64,000 nt of DNA from Actinobacteria bacterium OV450. Its GTDB lineage: Bacteria; Actinomycetota; Actinomycetes; Streptomycetales; Streptomycetaceae. Where the stretch lies: the NCBI GenBank assembly GCA_001298555.1, contig LJCW01000087.1, positions 1-64,000 on the forward strand, in the 5' to 3' direction. This document shows, in pieces, positions 18,218 to 27,634 of this stretch (within the stretch, counting starts at the first letter, position 1; each line of letters begins with the position of its first letter). The notes beneath the pieces were generated by a model that saw nothing but the letters and a program-made list of their open reading frames with translations, did not search any database and was not told where the DNA came from. Position numbers and translations under genes: made by a program.

Positions 18218-18829
18218 TCAGCGGACCAGGCCCCAGCGGAACCCGAGCGCCACGGCGTGCGCCCGGTCCGAGGCGCCCAGCTTCTTGAACAGCCGGCGGG
18301 CGTGCGTCTTGACGGTGTCCTCGGAGAGGAAGAGCTCGCGCCCGATCTCCGCGTTGGACCGGCCGTGGCTCATGCCCTCCAGGACCTGGATCTCGCGCGC
18401 GGTGAGCGTGGGCGCGGCGCCCATCTCCGCCGAGCGGAGCCGGCGCGGGGCCAGTCGCCAGGTGGGGTCGGCGAGCGCCTGGGTGACCGTGGCCCGCAGT
18501 TCGGCGCGCGAGGCGTCCTTGTGCAGGTAGCCCCGGGCGCCGGCGGCGACCGCGAGGGCCACCCCGTCCAGGTCCTCGGCGACCGTCAGCATGATGATGC
18601 GGGCGCCCGGATCGGCCGAGAGCAGCCGGCGCACCGTCTCCACACCGCCGAGCCCCGGCATCCGTACATCCATCAGAATCAGGTCGGAGCGGTCGGCACC
18701 CCAGCGGCGGAGGACTTCCTCGCCGTTGGCAGCCGTCGTCACACGCTCGACGCCGGGCACGGTGGCAACCGCGCGACGGAGCGCCTCTCGGGCAAGCGGG
18801 GAATCGTCGCAGACGAGGACGGAAGTCAT
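18218..18829 (-). CDS. bldM: Orphan response regulator BldM
   Basis: This 203-residue atypical NarL/LuxR-type regulator has a receiver domain at 1-120 (D8, D9, D54, T82, K104 all present) and a LuxR-type helix-turn-helix at about 138-200 (LTAREIQVLEG, NAEIGRELFLSEDTVKTH). In Streptomyces, BldM is needed for aerial hyphae and, with WhiI, for sporulation genes; it has no cognate kinase and works without phosphorylation. The exact 203-residue length, the adjacent divergent whiD and downstream shbA support the name. The ATG at 18829 follows GGAGGG. A sigma-BldN-type promoter lies about 120 nt upstream of it. Confidence 0.96.
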   Translation of the reverse strand: MTSVLVCDDSPLAREALRRAVATVPGVERVTTAANGEEVLRRWGADRSDLILMDVRMPGLGGVETVRRLLSADPGARIIMLTVAEDLDGVALAVAAGARGYLHKDASRAELRATVTQALADPTWRLAPRRLRSAEMGAAPTLTAREIQVLEGMSHGRSNAEIGRELFLSEDTVKTHARRLFKKLGASDRAHAVALGFRWGLVR

Positions 18830-19208
18830 GACCGCCCTCCGCAGCTGCTGATGCGCGTCACCTTGAGCCTCCAGGCTGGTACGTATCGTCACCTGTGCGG
18901 TCGATGCCCTCGGACACCCGTCCGGGAACTTCTTGGTTCAACCGCCTTCGCACTCTCAACGATGGTCACTCGAAAGAGTTACGGGTCGGACGGACACCTT
19001 CGGCACTCTACGTGAGGAAGCGATCACGACGCGGCTGCCACTCTCGGCGTGTCCTCCATCTGGAGCTATGCCCTATTTGGCGGCTTTTCTTCCGTTTGGC
19101 ACGTGTCTGAGGCTAGATTCCCAATGAGTCATATTTACATCTACTACGACAGTAGGTGTGGAGACTTGGACCGTATCCGTCTCAGTACCGGCACCAAGAG
19201 GACTACCC
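18830..19208. promoter_or_regulatory. bldM-whiD divergent regulatory region
   Basis: This 379-bp region between the divergent genes holds no ORF with coding character. Besides the bldM promoter it contains the least GC-rich DNA of the neighbourhood (about 19060-19160), where TAGATT at about 19112 and TAGGTG at about 19154 are possible -10 elements for whiD. Binding sites for BldD, BldM or WhiA may be here, but I cannot assign them by eye. Confidence 0.7.
18956..18983 (-). promoter_or_regulatory. Sigma-BldN-type promoter of bldM
   Basis: On the minus strand, CGTAAC (18978-18983) and CGTTGA (18956-18961) are separated by exactly 16 bases. This equals the published sigma-BldN consensus, and bldM is its classic target. 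Transcription would start near 18949, giving a leader of about 120 nt. Confidence 0.9.
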
Positions 19209-19535
19209 ATGGCAGATTTCTCCCGCCTCCCCGGACCGAACGCCGACCTCTGGGACTGGCAGCTGCTGGCCGCCTGCCGGGGGGTCGACAGCTCCCTCTT
19301 CTTCCACCCGGAAGGCGAGCGGGGCGCGGCCAGGAGTGCGCGCGAGGCCTCGGCTAAAGAGGTCTGCATGAGATGCCCGGTGCGCTCGGAATGCGCCGCG
19401 CACGCACTGGCCGTCCGCGAGCCCTACGGAGTGTGGGGCGGCCTCACCGAGGACGAGCGCGAAGAGCTGATGGGACGCGCACGCCATCGCCTGATCCCCG
19501 CGTCGAGCACGATCGGACCCCTCCCGCCGCACTGA
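19209..19535 (+). CDS. whiD: WhiB-family iron-sulfur regulator WhiD
   Basis: This 108-residue Wbl protein binds a [4Fe-4S] cluster through Cys23, Cys53, Cys56 and Cys62, and carries the GVWGG turn at 74-78 followed by a basic C-terminus. It is closest to the WhiD/WhiB3 type (LPGPNADLWDWQL, FFHPEGERG), which is required for late sporulation and septation and acts together with the principal sigma factor. Divergent placement next to bldM supports whiD. The ATG at 19209 lies behind AAGAGGAC; an in-frame ATG at 19158 would add 17 residues unlike the family. Confidence 0.95.
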   Translation: MADFSRLPGPNADLWDWQLLAACRGVDSSLFFHPEGERGAARSAREASAKEVCMRCPVRSECAAHALAVREPYGVWGGLTEDEREELMGRARHRLIPASSTIGPLPPH

Positions 19536-19647
19536 TCCGCGGGTTCGCCGAAACCTACGAAGGAACGTTTCACCAGGCCTCCGGGCCCGGATGCCGGACC
19601 GGAACGCCACGCGATCGGCCGAACCGCCGTGCCCCGTACGGTGACGG

Positions 19648-20547
19648 TCAGCGCGTGGCGGCCCGTTCCAGCTCGGCCAGGGTCGCCGACACGGCCGGCA
19701 CCCGGGCCAGGTCGGGCAGGGTCAGGGCCACGACCTCCCGCTCGACGGCCGGCTCGACGGCCACCGTGCTGACGCCCTTGGCCCGTACGGACTCCACGGC
19801 GAGCTCCGGCAGCACCGCGACGCCCAGTCCGGCGCCGACCAGGCCGACCACGGCCGGGTAGTCGTCGGTCGCGAAGTCGATACGGGGGGTGAAGCCCGCC
19901 GCCTCACAGACCTCCACCAGGTGGCGGCGGCAGCGCGGACAGCCCGCGATCCAGGGCTCGTCGGCCAGTTCCGCCATGCCCACCCGGTCCGCCCCGGCCA
20001 GCCGGTGCCCCTCCGGGACCAGTCCGACGAGCCGGTCCGTCAGCAGCGGCCGGACGACGAGGTCCTCCCACTCGGCGGCCGAGCCGGCCGCCCCGCCGTA
20101 CCGGAACGCCAGCGCCAGGTCGCAGTCGCCCTCGCGCAGCATCTCCACCGACCGCGGCGGCTCCGCCTCGACCAGCGAGATACGGGTGCCGGGGTGTCCG
20201 GCGCGCATCGCGGCCAGCGCGGTCGGCACCAGTGTGGAGCTGCCGCTGGGGAAGGACACCAGCCGGACCCGGCCCGCGCGGAGCCCGGCGATGGCCGCGA
20301 CCTCCTCCTCGGCGGCGGTCAGCCCGGCGAGGATCCCGGCGGCGTGCCGGACCAGCGCCGTACCGGCCTGGGTCAGCCGCATCTCGCGGCCGGCGCGGAC
20401 GAGCAGCGGGGTACCGGCCGACTGCTCCAGCGCCTTCATCTGCTGGGAGACGGCGGGCTGGGTGCAGCCGAGCTCGCGGGCGGCGGCGGAGAAGGACCCG
20501 GTGCCGGCCACGGCGCGCAGCACCCGGAGATGACGTGCCTCGATCAT
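19648..20547 (-). CDS. LysR-family transcriptional regulator
   Basis: The 299-residue protein has an N-terminal winged helix (about 1-60, with FSAAARELGCTQPAVSQQMKALE) and a periplasmic-binding-like effector domain from about 85. Two cysteines in GCPRCRR (about 200) are unusual in such a domain and might sense redox or metals, though that is speculation. It is divergent from the MOSC protein gene across 80 bp, the usual LysR arrangement, so regulation of that gene is possible. The effector is unknown. Confidence 0.88.
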   Translation of the reverse strand: MIEARHLRVLRAVAGTGSFSAAARELGCTQPAVSQQMKALEQSAGTPLLVRAGREMRLTQAGTALVRHAAGILAGLTAAEEEVAAIAGLRAGRVRLVSFPSGSSTLVPTALAAMRAGHPGTRISLVEAEPPRSVEMLREGDCDLALAFRYGGAAGSAAEWEDLVVRPLLTDRLVGLVPEGHRLAGADRVGMAELADEPWIAGCPRCRRHLVEVCEAAGFTPRIDFATDDYPAVVGLVGAGLGVAVLPELAVESVRAKGVSTVAVEPAVEREVVALTLPDLARVPAVSATLAELERAATR

Positions 20548-20591
20548 CCTTCGAGCATAAGCCCCGCTTTGAGCTCCGCGCGAATACTCCC

Positions 20592-20620
20592 GTGACCCTT
20601 TGAGGGAGCTGGGTTAGCGT
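20592..20620 (+). promoter_or_regulatory. Promoter of the MOSC gene, leaderless start
   Basis: GTGACC (20592-20597) and TAGCGT (20615-20620) are spaced by 17 bases, and the -10 ends seven bases before the ATG at 20628. That geometry fits transcription starting at or next to the start codon. Confidence 0.6.
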
Positions 20621-20627
20621 GTTCCGC

Positions 20628-21353
20628 ATGCCTCCCACCGCCCCCGCCGACACCACCGCCGCCGACGTCGCCCGCGTCACGCCCCGGCGCGTCCTCTCCG
20701 TGAACATCGGCCGCGCGAAGGCCGTCGACTACACCGACGCGGAGGGCGGGGTGACCGGCATCGGCAAGCGCCCGGTCCCCGGCCCGGTGCGCGTGTCCGC
20801 CCCCGGGCCCAGGGGTGTCGGCGCGAGCGGGCTCGCCGGTGACGCCGTCTGCGACCTGCGCCACCACGGCGGGGACCACCAGGCCGTCTACGCCTACGCG
20901 CGCGAGGACCTCGACTGGTGGGAGGCCGAGCTGGGCCGCGAACTGCCCGCCGGGCTCTTCGGCGAGAACCTCACCACCACCGGCCTCGACCTGACCGGCG
21001 CCCTGCTCGGCGAACGCTGGCGGATCGGCTCGGGTCCGGTCCTCGAGGTGGCCTCGGCCCGCATCCCGTGCCGCACCTTCCAGGGCGCCCTCGGCGAGAA
21101 GGCCTGGGTCAAGCGGTACACGCGGGCCGCGCGGCCGGGTGCGTACCTGCGCGTGATCCAGGAGGGCGCGGTCTCCCCCGGCGACCGCGTCGAGATCGTG
21201 CACCGCCCGGACCACGACGTGACGGTGGAACTCTGGTTCCGGGCGTTCACCACCGACCGCTCGCTCCTCCCGCGGACCCTGGCGGCGGGCGCGGCGATGG
21301 AACCGCAGGGGCACGAGACGGTCCGCGCGCACCTGGAGAAGTACGGGAAGTGA
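20628..21353 (+). CDS. MOSC domain protein
   Basis: The 241-residue protein has a MOSC domain (C-terminal domain of molybdenum-cofactor sulfurase) in the YiiM-like form: GDAVCDLRHHGGDHQAVYAYAREDLDWW, read here as GDAVCDLRHHGG then the YAREDLDWW segment, plus GLFGENLTT and the Cys in ARIPCRTFQ. Such proteins bind molybdenum cofactor, and some detoxify N-hydroxylated compounds with a reductase partner; none is adjacent here. The ATG at 20628 has a -10-like element seven bases upstream, so a leaderless mRNA is likely; a GTG three codons earlier is the alternative. The LysR gene is divergent. Confidence 0.86.
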   Translation: MPPTAPADTTAADVARVTPRRVLSVNIGRAKAVDYTDAEGGVTGIGKRPVPGPVRVSAPGPRGVGASGLAGDAVCDLRHHGGDHQAVYAYAREDLDWWEAELGRELPAGLFGENLTTTGLDLTGALLGERWRIGSGPVLEVASARIPCRTFQGALGEKAWVKRYTRAARPGAYLRVIQEGAVSPGDRVEIVHRPDHDVTVELWFRAFTTDRSLLPRTLAAGAAMEPQGHETVRAHLEKYGK

Positions 21354-21507
21354 AGCAGGCGCGTGGGGAAGTGCCGGAGCCGGCCCGGGAGTAGACGCCG
21401 GGTCGGCCGGAACCTCCCGGATGTAGCCGGAAGTAGCGGTTCCGCAGCGGCGGGCGACGGTCCGCAGCGCGAACCGTCACGAAGGGGTACCGCCCGGCGG
21501 GCTCCCC

Positions 21508-21535
21508 TTGAGCTGTCGCGAAGGGCGGCTAGGTT
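21508..21535 (+). promoter_or_regulatory. Promoter of the SDR gene, leaderless start
   Basis: TTGAGC (21508-21513), a 16-base spacer and TAGGTT (21530-21535) precede the ATG at 21542 by six bases. No Shine-Dalgarno site fits in between. Confidence 0.65.
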
Positions 21536-21541
21536 GCGCCT

Positions 21542-22315
21542 ATGACGACTGCGTTGATTACGGGATCCACGGCGGGCATCGGCGCCGCCTTCGCCCGGCG
21601 GCTCGCCGCCCAGGGCCACAACCTCGTGCTGGTGGCCCGCGACACGAAGCGGCTCGGCGAGCAGGCGACCGAGCTGCACGACCGCCACGGCATCGAGGCC
21701 GAGGTGCTGACCGCCGACCTGTCCACCGAGGAGGGCATCGCGGCGGTCGAGCAGCGCCTCGGCGACCGGACGCACCCGGTGGACCTGCTGGTCAACAACG
21801 CGGGATTCGGCAACAAGGGCCGGTACCTCGAAGTCTCCATGGCCGACGAGCTGACCATGCTGAAGGTGCACATCGAGGCCGTCCTGCGGCTGACCTCGGC
21901 GGCCACCGCGTCGATGCGCTCGCGCGGCCGCGGCGGCGTCATCAACGTGGCCTCGGTGGCGGCGTTCGTGCCGCGCGGCACGTACGGGGCGAGCAAGGCC
22001 TGGGTCGTGCAGTTCACCCAGGGCGCGGCGAGGGACCTGGGCGGCTCGGGCGTACGGCTGATGGCGCTGTGCCCCGGCTTCGTGCGGACCGAGTTCCACC
22101 AGCGCGCCGGCATGGGCACGGACAACATCCCCAACTGGATGTGGCTGGACGCGGACAAGCTGGTGGCGGCGGCCCTGGCCGACCTGGCGCGCGGCAGGAC
22201 GGTCTCGATCCCGGACCCCCGGTACAAGGCGTTGATGGGCGTGGTGAAGCTGACGCCGCGCGGGCTGCTGGGCGGGGTGTCCTCGCGCACGGGCCGCAAG
22301 TACGGGCCCCAGTGA
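21542..22315 (+). CDS. Short-chain dehydrogenase/reductase
   Basis: This 257-residue classical SDR has the cofactor motif TGSTAGIG near the N-terminus, NNAG at about 83-86 (LLVNNAGFG), the catalytic Ser in NVASVAAF, and YGASK with Tyr and Lys. It resembles the broad group of SDRs (DltE/YqjQ-like) whose substrates are mostly unassigned. The start codon has a promoter six bases upstream and no ribosome-binding site. The genes on either side are unrelated in type, so context does not indicate a pathway. Confidence 0.9.
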   Translation: MTTALITGSTAGIGAAFARRLAAQGHNLVLVARDTKRLGEQATELHDRHGIEAEVLTADLSTEEGIAAVEQRLGDRTHPVDLLVNNAGFGNKGRYLEVSMADELTMLKVHIEAVLRLTSAATASMRSRGRGGVINVASVAAFVPRGTYGASKAWVVQFTQGAARDLGGSGVRLMALCPGFVRTEFHQRAGMGTDNIPNWMWLDADKLVAAALADLARGRTVSIPDPRYKALMGVVKLTPRGLLGGVSSRTGRKYGPQ

Positions 22316-22355
22316 ACCGGCCGGCCGGGTGAATCGGCCGACGGGGTGAAATCTC

Positions 22356-22361
22356 CCTAAA
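22356..22361 (+). promoter_or_regulatory. -10-like element TAAACT before the SnoaL-like gene
   Basis: TAAACT at 22356-22361 would place the mRNA start at about 22368, leaving a short leader with the GGGAG site in front of the ATG at 22395. Confidence 0.5.
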
Positions 22362-22394
22362 CTGGACATGTCCCATCCAGCCCGGGAGTGCGCC

Positions 22395-23084
22395 ATGACA
22401 TTCGTACAAATAGTCGATTACGAGACCAGCAAGCCCGATGCCGTCAACGAGGTCATCGACCGGTACCTGGCGAAGACGAAGGGCAGGCGCACCGTGTCCC
22501 ACACCGTGGTGGGCAGGGACCGCGAGTCCGACACGCACTTCGTCGACGTCGTCGAATTCCCCTCGTACGAAGCGGCCATGAAGAACTCTCACCTCCCGGA
22601 GACGGACAGGATGTTCCAGGAGATGATGGCCCTCTGCGACGGGATGCCACGGTTCACCAACCTTGACGTCGTACGCGACGAGCACCTCAACACGCTGCTC
22701 GCCGACCGCATGTTCGAAGAGGTCGCGATGAAGGGCGACATGTCCGTCGTGGACGAGATCTTCGCGGCGGACTACCGGGACCACGACATCAGCCGCCCCG
22801 AGGTCAAGGTCGGCCGCGACGGCATCCGCGAGGACGTCCGGATGTGGCGCAACGCCTTCGACATCACCTTCACGCGGGACGCCCAGATGGCGCAGGACGA
22901 CTACGTCACCACGATGTGGACCTTCAACGGCAGGCACAAGGGCGAGTTCATGGGGGTCGCCCCGACCGGCAAGGACTGCACGATGACCGGCACGACGGTC
23001 TTCCGCTGCGAGGACGGAATGATCAAGGAAGGCTGGTGGCACTACGACGCCATGCGCCTGATGAGGGAAATCGGCGCCATGTGA
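22395..23084 (+). CDS. Two-domain SnoaL-like / dimeric alpha-beta barrel protein
   Basis: The 229-residue protein joins an N-terminal ABM-like ferredoxin-fold domain (about 1-95, VQIVDYETSKPDAV... VDVVEFPSYEAAM) to a C-terminal SnoaL-like ester-cyclase/NTF2 fold (about 105-225, with DEIFAADYRDHD, MWTFNGRHKGEF and EGWWHYDAMRLM). Such SnoaL-like proteins are often polyketide cyclases, but many are of unknown role and there is no biosynthetic cluster here. The ATG at 22395 follows CCCGGGAG; an upstream in-frame ATG at 22368 lies right at the predicted mRNA start. It ends just before a hairpin shared with groEL1. Confidence 0.82.
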   Translation: MTFVQIVDYETSKPDAVNEVIDRYLAKTKGRRTVSHTVVGRDRESDTHFVDVVEFPSYEAAMKNSHLPETDRMFQEMMALCDGMPRFTNLDVVRDEHLNTLLADRMFEEVAMKGDMSVVDEIFAADYRDHDISRPEVKVGRDGIREDVRMWRNAFDITFTRDAQMAQDDYVTTMWTFNGRHKGEFMGVAPTGKDCTMTGTTVFRCEDGMIKEGWWHYDAMRLMREIGAM

Positions 23085-23102
23085 CGGCAGCCCGCCCACG
23101 GG

Positions 23103-23138
23103 GAAGGCCCCGTTCCGCCGATGCGGAACGGGGCCTTC
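23103..23138. terminator. Bidirectional terminator between SnoaL-like gene and groEL1
   Basis: Perfect 16-bp arms (23103-23118, 23123-23138) around the loop CGAT lie between convergent genes. It ends in CTTCTCT on the plus strand. Confidence 0.92.
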
Positions 23139-23154
23139 TCTGCGTGGGGCGCGA

Positions 23155-24789
<1,635 letters not shown>

Positions 24790-24819
24790 TCAGCCCTCTC
24801 GAAAACTCGGGTTAACGAA

Positions 24820-24866
24820 CTGCGCCCCTTGCCGCCCGGCAATCAGCGGGGTGACCAGGGGCGCAG
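24820..24866 (-). other. groES-groEL1 intercistronic hairpin
   Basis: Ten-base arms CTGCGCCCCT (24820-24829) and AGGGGCGCAG (24857-24866) can pair in the spacer mRNA. A stem here could stop part of the transcription or protect a groES-only mRNA, so that GroES exceeds GroEL1. That function is inferred. Confidence 0.7.
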
Positions 24867-24888
24867 CTCAAAGCAATGCTTCGGTGAA

Positions 24889-25197
24889 TTACTTCTCGAT
24901 GATCGCGAGGACGTCGCGAGCCGAGAGGACGAGGTACTCCTCGCCGCTGTACTTCACTTCGGTGCCGCCGTACTTGCTGTACAGCACGATGTCGCCGACG
25001 CTGACGTCCAGCGGAAGACGCTGGCCGTCCTCGAAGCGGCCCGGGCCCACGGCGAGGACGACGCCCTCCTGGGGCTTCTCCTTCGCGGTGTCCGGGATGA
25101 CCAGGCCGGAAGCCGTGGTCTGCTCGGCGTCGAGCGGCTGGACCACGATGCGGTCCTCGAGCGGCTTGATGGCAACCTTGGAGCTGGTGGTCGTCAC
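24889..25197 (-). CDS. groES: Co-chaperonin GroES
   Basis: The 102-residue co-chaperonin caps the GroEL ring. The mobile loop region ([20 protein letters not shown], residues ~24-43) and the roof segment are intact, and the length is normal. The GTG start follows GGGGGAGG (revcomp of CCTCCCCC). It is the first gene of the operon. Two CIRCE operators lie 100-173 nt upstream of its start. Confidence 0.97.
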   Translation of the reverse strand: MTTTSSKVAIKPLEDRIVVQPLDAEQTTASGLVIPDTAKEKPQEGVVLAVGPGRFEDGQRLPLDVSVGDIVLYSKYGGTEVKYSGEEYLVLSARDVLAIIEK

Positions 25198-25296
25198 GAT
25201 CCGACCTCCCCCTTCGGAGATCTCACGGGGCTAACTGTCTGAGGTGGCGACCAGGTGGATCCGTCGTCGCGGGTGCCGGACCTGCCCGTCGCTGTG

Positions 25297-25323
25297 TTGG
25301 CACTCACCGGTGGCGAGTGCCAG
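25297..25323. promoter_or_regulatory. CIRCE operator 1 (proximal)
   Basis: TTGGCACTC, nine bases, then GAGTGCCAG. This is the HrcA operator layout, with one or two changes in the outer bases of each arm. It lies about 100 nt upstream of groES. Confidence 0.9.
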
Positions 25324-25343
25324 GTGCGAGACTATTCCGGCGA

Positions 25344-25370
25344 TTAGCACTCGGTCAAGCGGAGTGCCAA
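25344..25370. promoter_or_regulatory. CIRCE operator 2 (distal)
   Basis: TTAGCACTC, nine bases, then GAGTGCCAA; only one base departs from the consensus TTAGCACTC-N9-GAGTGCTAA. Its centre is 47 bp from that of the other copy. HrcA repression of groES-groEL1 is the known role, and the divergent response-regulator gene starts about 95 bp away on the other side. Confidence 0.95.
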
Positions 25371-25463
25371 CACGCTCCGCTCGGGTTGTCGTCTTCCGGG
25401 CCCTGGCAGCGCCCCCCACCACCCCGCCCGGGCCGGGACCGGGGGTGTGTGACAGTTGGTGGG

Positions 25464-26147
25464 GTGCGCATTCTCGTGGTCGAAGACGAAGAGGGCCTCG
25501 CCGATTCCCTGCGGCGCGGCCTCTGCGCCGACGGCCACTGGGTCGACGTCGCCCACGACGGCCACCGCGGCCTGGAGCTCGTCCGCACCGGTTCGTACGA
25601 CGCCGTCCTCCTCGACCTGATGCTGCCCGGCCTCAGCGGCTACGAGATCTGCGCCCGCATGCGCGCCGACGGCGACCCGACGCCCGTGCTCATGCTGACC
25701 GCCAAGGACGGCGAGTACGACGAGGCCGAGGGCCTCGACTCCGGCGCCGACGACTACCTCACCAAGCCGTTCTCGTTCGTCGTCCTGGCCGCCCGCCTGC
25801 GCGCCCGCGCCCGCCGCGCGGCCGCCACCGCCACGGACCCCGGGGCCCTCCAGGCCGGCGACCTCCTCCTGGACCGCCGCCCCCGCCGCTGCCGTCGCGG
25901 CACCCACGACATCGAGCTCACCGCCCGCGAGCTCGGGGTACTCGCCTGCCTGATGGAGCAGCCCGGCCGGGCCGTCGCCAAGCAGGACATCCTGGACCAG
26001 GTCTGGGACACCCCGCACGCCATCGACCCGAACATCGTCGAGGTGTACGTCTCCTCGCTGCGCAAGAAGATCGACGCCCCCTTCGGCCGCCGCTCGATCC
26101 TCACCGTCCACGGCATCGGCTACCGGATGGCCCAGGACGGTGGCTAG
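25464..26147 (+). CDS. OmpR/PhoB-family response regulator
   Basis: This 227-residue two-domain regulator has an N-terminal receiver (EDEEG acidic pair, phospho-acceptor Asp in [10 protein letters not shown], Lys in LTKPFS) and a C-terminal winged helix (about 130-225, ending TVHGIGYRM). The GTG at 25464 opens [10 protein letters not shown]; a GTG five codons earlier is possible. The sensor kinase gene overlaps its end by eight bases, so the pair is translationally coupled. It is divergent from groES. The regulon is unknown; repeats in front of the downstream LCP gene could be its targets. Confidence 0.92.
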   Translation: MRILVVEDEEGLADSLRRGLCADGHWVDVAHDGHRGLELVRTGSYDAVLLDLMLPGLSGYEICARMRADGDPTPVLMLTAKDGEYDEAEGLDSGADDYLTKPFSFVVLAARLRARARRAAATATDPGALQAGDLLLDRRPRRCRRGTHDIELTARELGVLACLMEQPGRAVAKQDILDQVWDTPHAIDPNIVEVYVSSLRKKIDAPFGRRSILTVHGIGYRMAQDGG

Positions 26148-27555
26148 CCCGCTCCGGCGCCGTGCGGCCGTCGCCGCCGCGCTCGCGATGGCCGCCGTCC
26201 TGGCCGGCGGCGGCCTGTGGCTGTACACCCTGCTGCGGGCCAACCTCCTCGACAACACCACCAACCGCACCGAGCTCGCCGCCCGCAAGGTCGCCGCCCA
26301 GCTCGACGGCCGCGCCCTGCCGCCCGGCGGCCGGCTGCCCGCGCCGGAGAGCGGGGTGGACCTGGTCCTCGTACGGGACGCGCAGGGCCGGACCGTCGCC
26401 TCCACCGGCGACCTCGGGGACGCCCCCGACCTCGGCGGTCTGCGGCCGCCGGCGCCCGGCGACGCCGGGGAGGACTCCCGTTCGGCGGTCCTCCCTCCCG
26501 CGCACCCCGGCGCGGAACGGCGCGCGGTGGTGGTGGTCGGGGCGCCGGGAGCGCACGAGGTGTACGCCGTCACCGTGCTCGGCGACGTCGACGACGCGAC
26601 CCGGGCCATCGCGCTCGGCCTGCTGGCCGGCGCACCCCCGCTGATCGGCTTCGCGGCGGCCCTGGCCTGGTGGGTGACGGGGCACGCGCTGCGCCCGGTC
26701 ACCGCGATCCGGACCGGGCTGGCGGCGGTCACCGCCAGCGAACTGGACCGGAGGGTCCCGGATCCGGGCGGGGCGGACGAGATCGCCCGGCTGGCCCGGA
26801 CCGTCAACGCCACCCTCGACCGGCTGGAGCGGTCCGACGCCCGGCAGCGGCAGTTCACCGCCGACGCCTCGCACGAGCTGCGCAATCCGCTCGCGGCGGT
26901 CCGGTCCCGGCTGGAGGTGGCGCTGGCCGCGGACCGCCCCGACCGGGAGTCCGTCGCCGCCGCGCTGGCCGACACCGAGCGGCTCCAGCGCATCGCCGCG
27001 GACCTGCTGCTGCTGGCCCGCCTCGACGGCGGCCCGGCGCCGCGGGCCGAGCCGGTGGACCTGGCCCTGCTGGCGGCCGAGGACCTGGCCCGGCGCCCGG
27101 CCCCGCGGGTCCCGCTGCGGCTGGACGCGCCGGCGCCCGTACCGGCGCCCGGGGACCCGGCGCGGCTGGAGCGGGCACTGGCCAACCTGGTGGACAACGC
27201 GCTGCGGCACGCCCGTACGGGGGTCGTCGTACGGGCGGCCGCCGAGCCGTCCGCGGAGCGCGGCCCCTGCGTGGTCCTGGAGGTCGAGGACGACGGTCCC
27301 GGCATCCCTGAGCCGGACCGGGACCGGGTCTTCGAGCGGTTCGTACGGCTCGACGCGGACCGGGGCCGCACCGGTGGCGGCACCGGCCTCGGCCTGGCCA
27401 TCGTCCGCGAGATCGCCCGCGCCCACGGCGGCGACGCCCACGCCCTGCCGCCCCGCGCGGACGCGGGCTCCGGCATCCGCCTCGTCCTGTGCCTGCCGGC
27501 GCCCGGGGCGGGCCCGGGGCGGCAGCCGGCGGCGCTGCGGTCCGGGAACTCCTGA
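26140..27555 (+). CDS. Sensor histidine kinase
   Basis: The 471-residue membrane kinase has helices at about 8-30 and 160-185 flanking an extracytoplasmic domain of about 130 residues. HAMP, DHp and catalytic domains follow. The phospho-acceptor His lies in [13 protein letters not shown]. The N box ([10 protein letters not shown]), G1 (DDGPGIP) and G2 ([10 protein letters not shown]) are all present. The sensor domain is Pro/Ala/Arg-rich with no recognisable ligand motif. The GTG at 26140 lies inside the end of the response-regulator gene. Confidence 0.92.
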   Translation: MASPLRRRAAVAAALAMAAVLAGGGLWLYTLLRANLLDNTTNRTELAARKVAAQLDGRALPPGGRLPAPESGVDLVLVRDAQGRTVASTGDLGDAPDLGGLRPPAPGDAGEDSRSAVLPPAHPGAERRAVVVVGAPGAHEVYAVTVLGDVDDATRAIALGLLAGAPPLIGFAAALAWWVTGHALRPVTAIRTGLAAVTASELDRRVPDPGGADEIARLARTVNATLDRLERSDARQRQFTADASHELRNPLAAVRSRLEVALAADRPDRESVAAALADTERLQRIAADLLLLARLDGGPAPRAEPVDLALLAAEDLARRPAPRVPLRLDAPAPVPAPGDPARLERALANLVDNALRHARTGVVVRAAAEPSAERGPCVVLEVEDDGPGIPEPDRDRVFERFVRLDADRGRTGGGTGLGLAIVREIARAHGGDAHALPPRADAGSGIRLVLCLPAPGAGPGRQPAALRSGNS

Positions 27556-27610
27556 ACGCCCCTCCGGGGAGTCCTGAACGCGCCTTCAGGACTCTCAGGA
27601 CTCCTTCAGC
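27550..27610. promoter_or_regulatory. Cluster of TCCTGAA/TTCAGGA repeats before the LCP gene
   Basis: A ten-base perfect palindrome (GAGTCCTGAA at 27569-27578, TTCAGGACTC at 27585-27594) is flanked by more half sites: TCCTGAACG at 27550, TCAGGACTC at 27595 and CTTCAG at 27604. The repeated half-sites suggest an operator for an OmpR-type regulator, possibly the one encoded just upstream. The central palindrome could also act as a terminator. Confidence 0.6.
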
Positions 27611-27634
27611 GGCCCTCCCCCACCATCGACTGGC

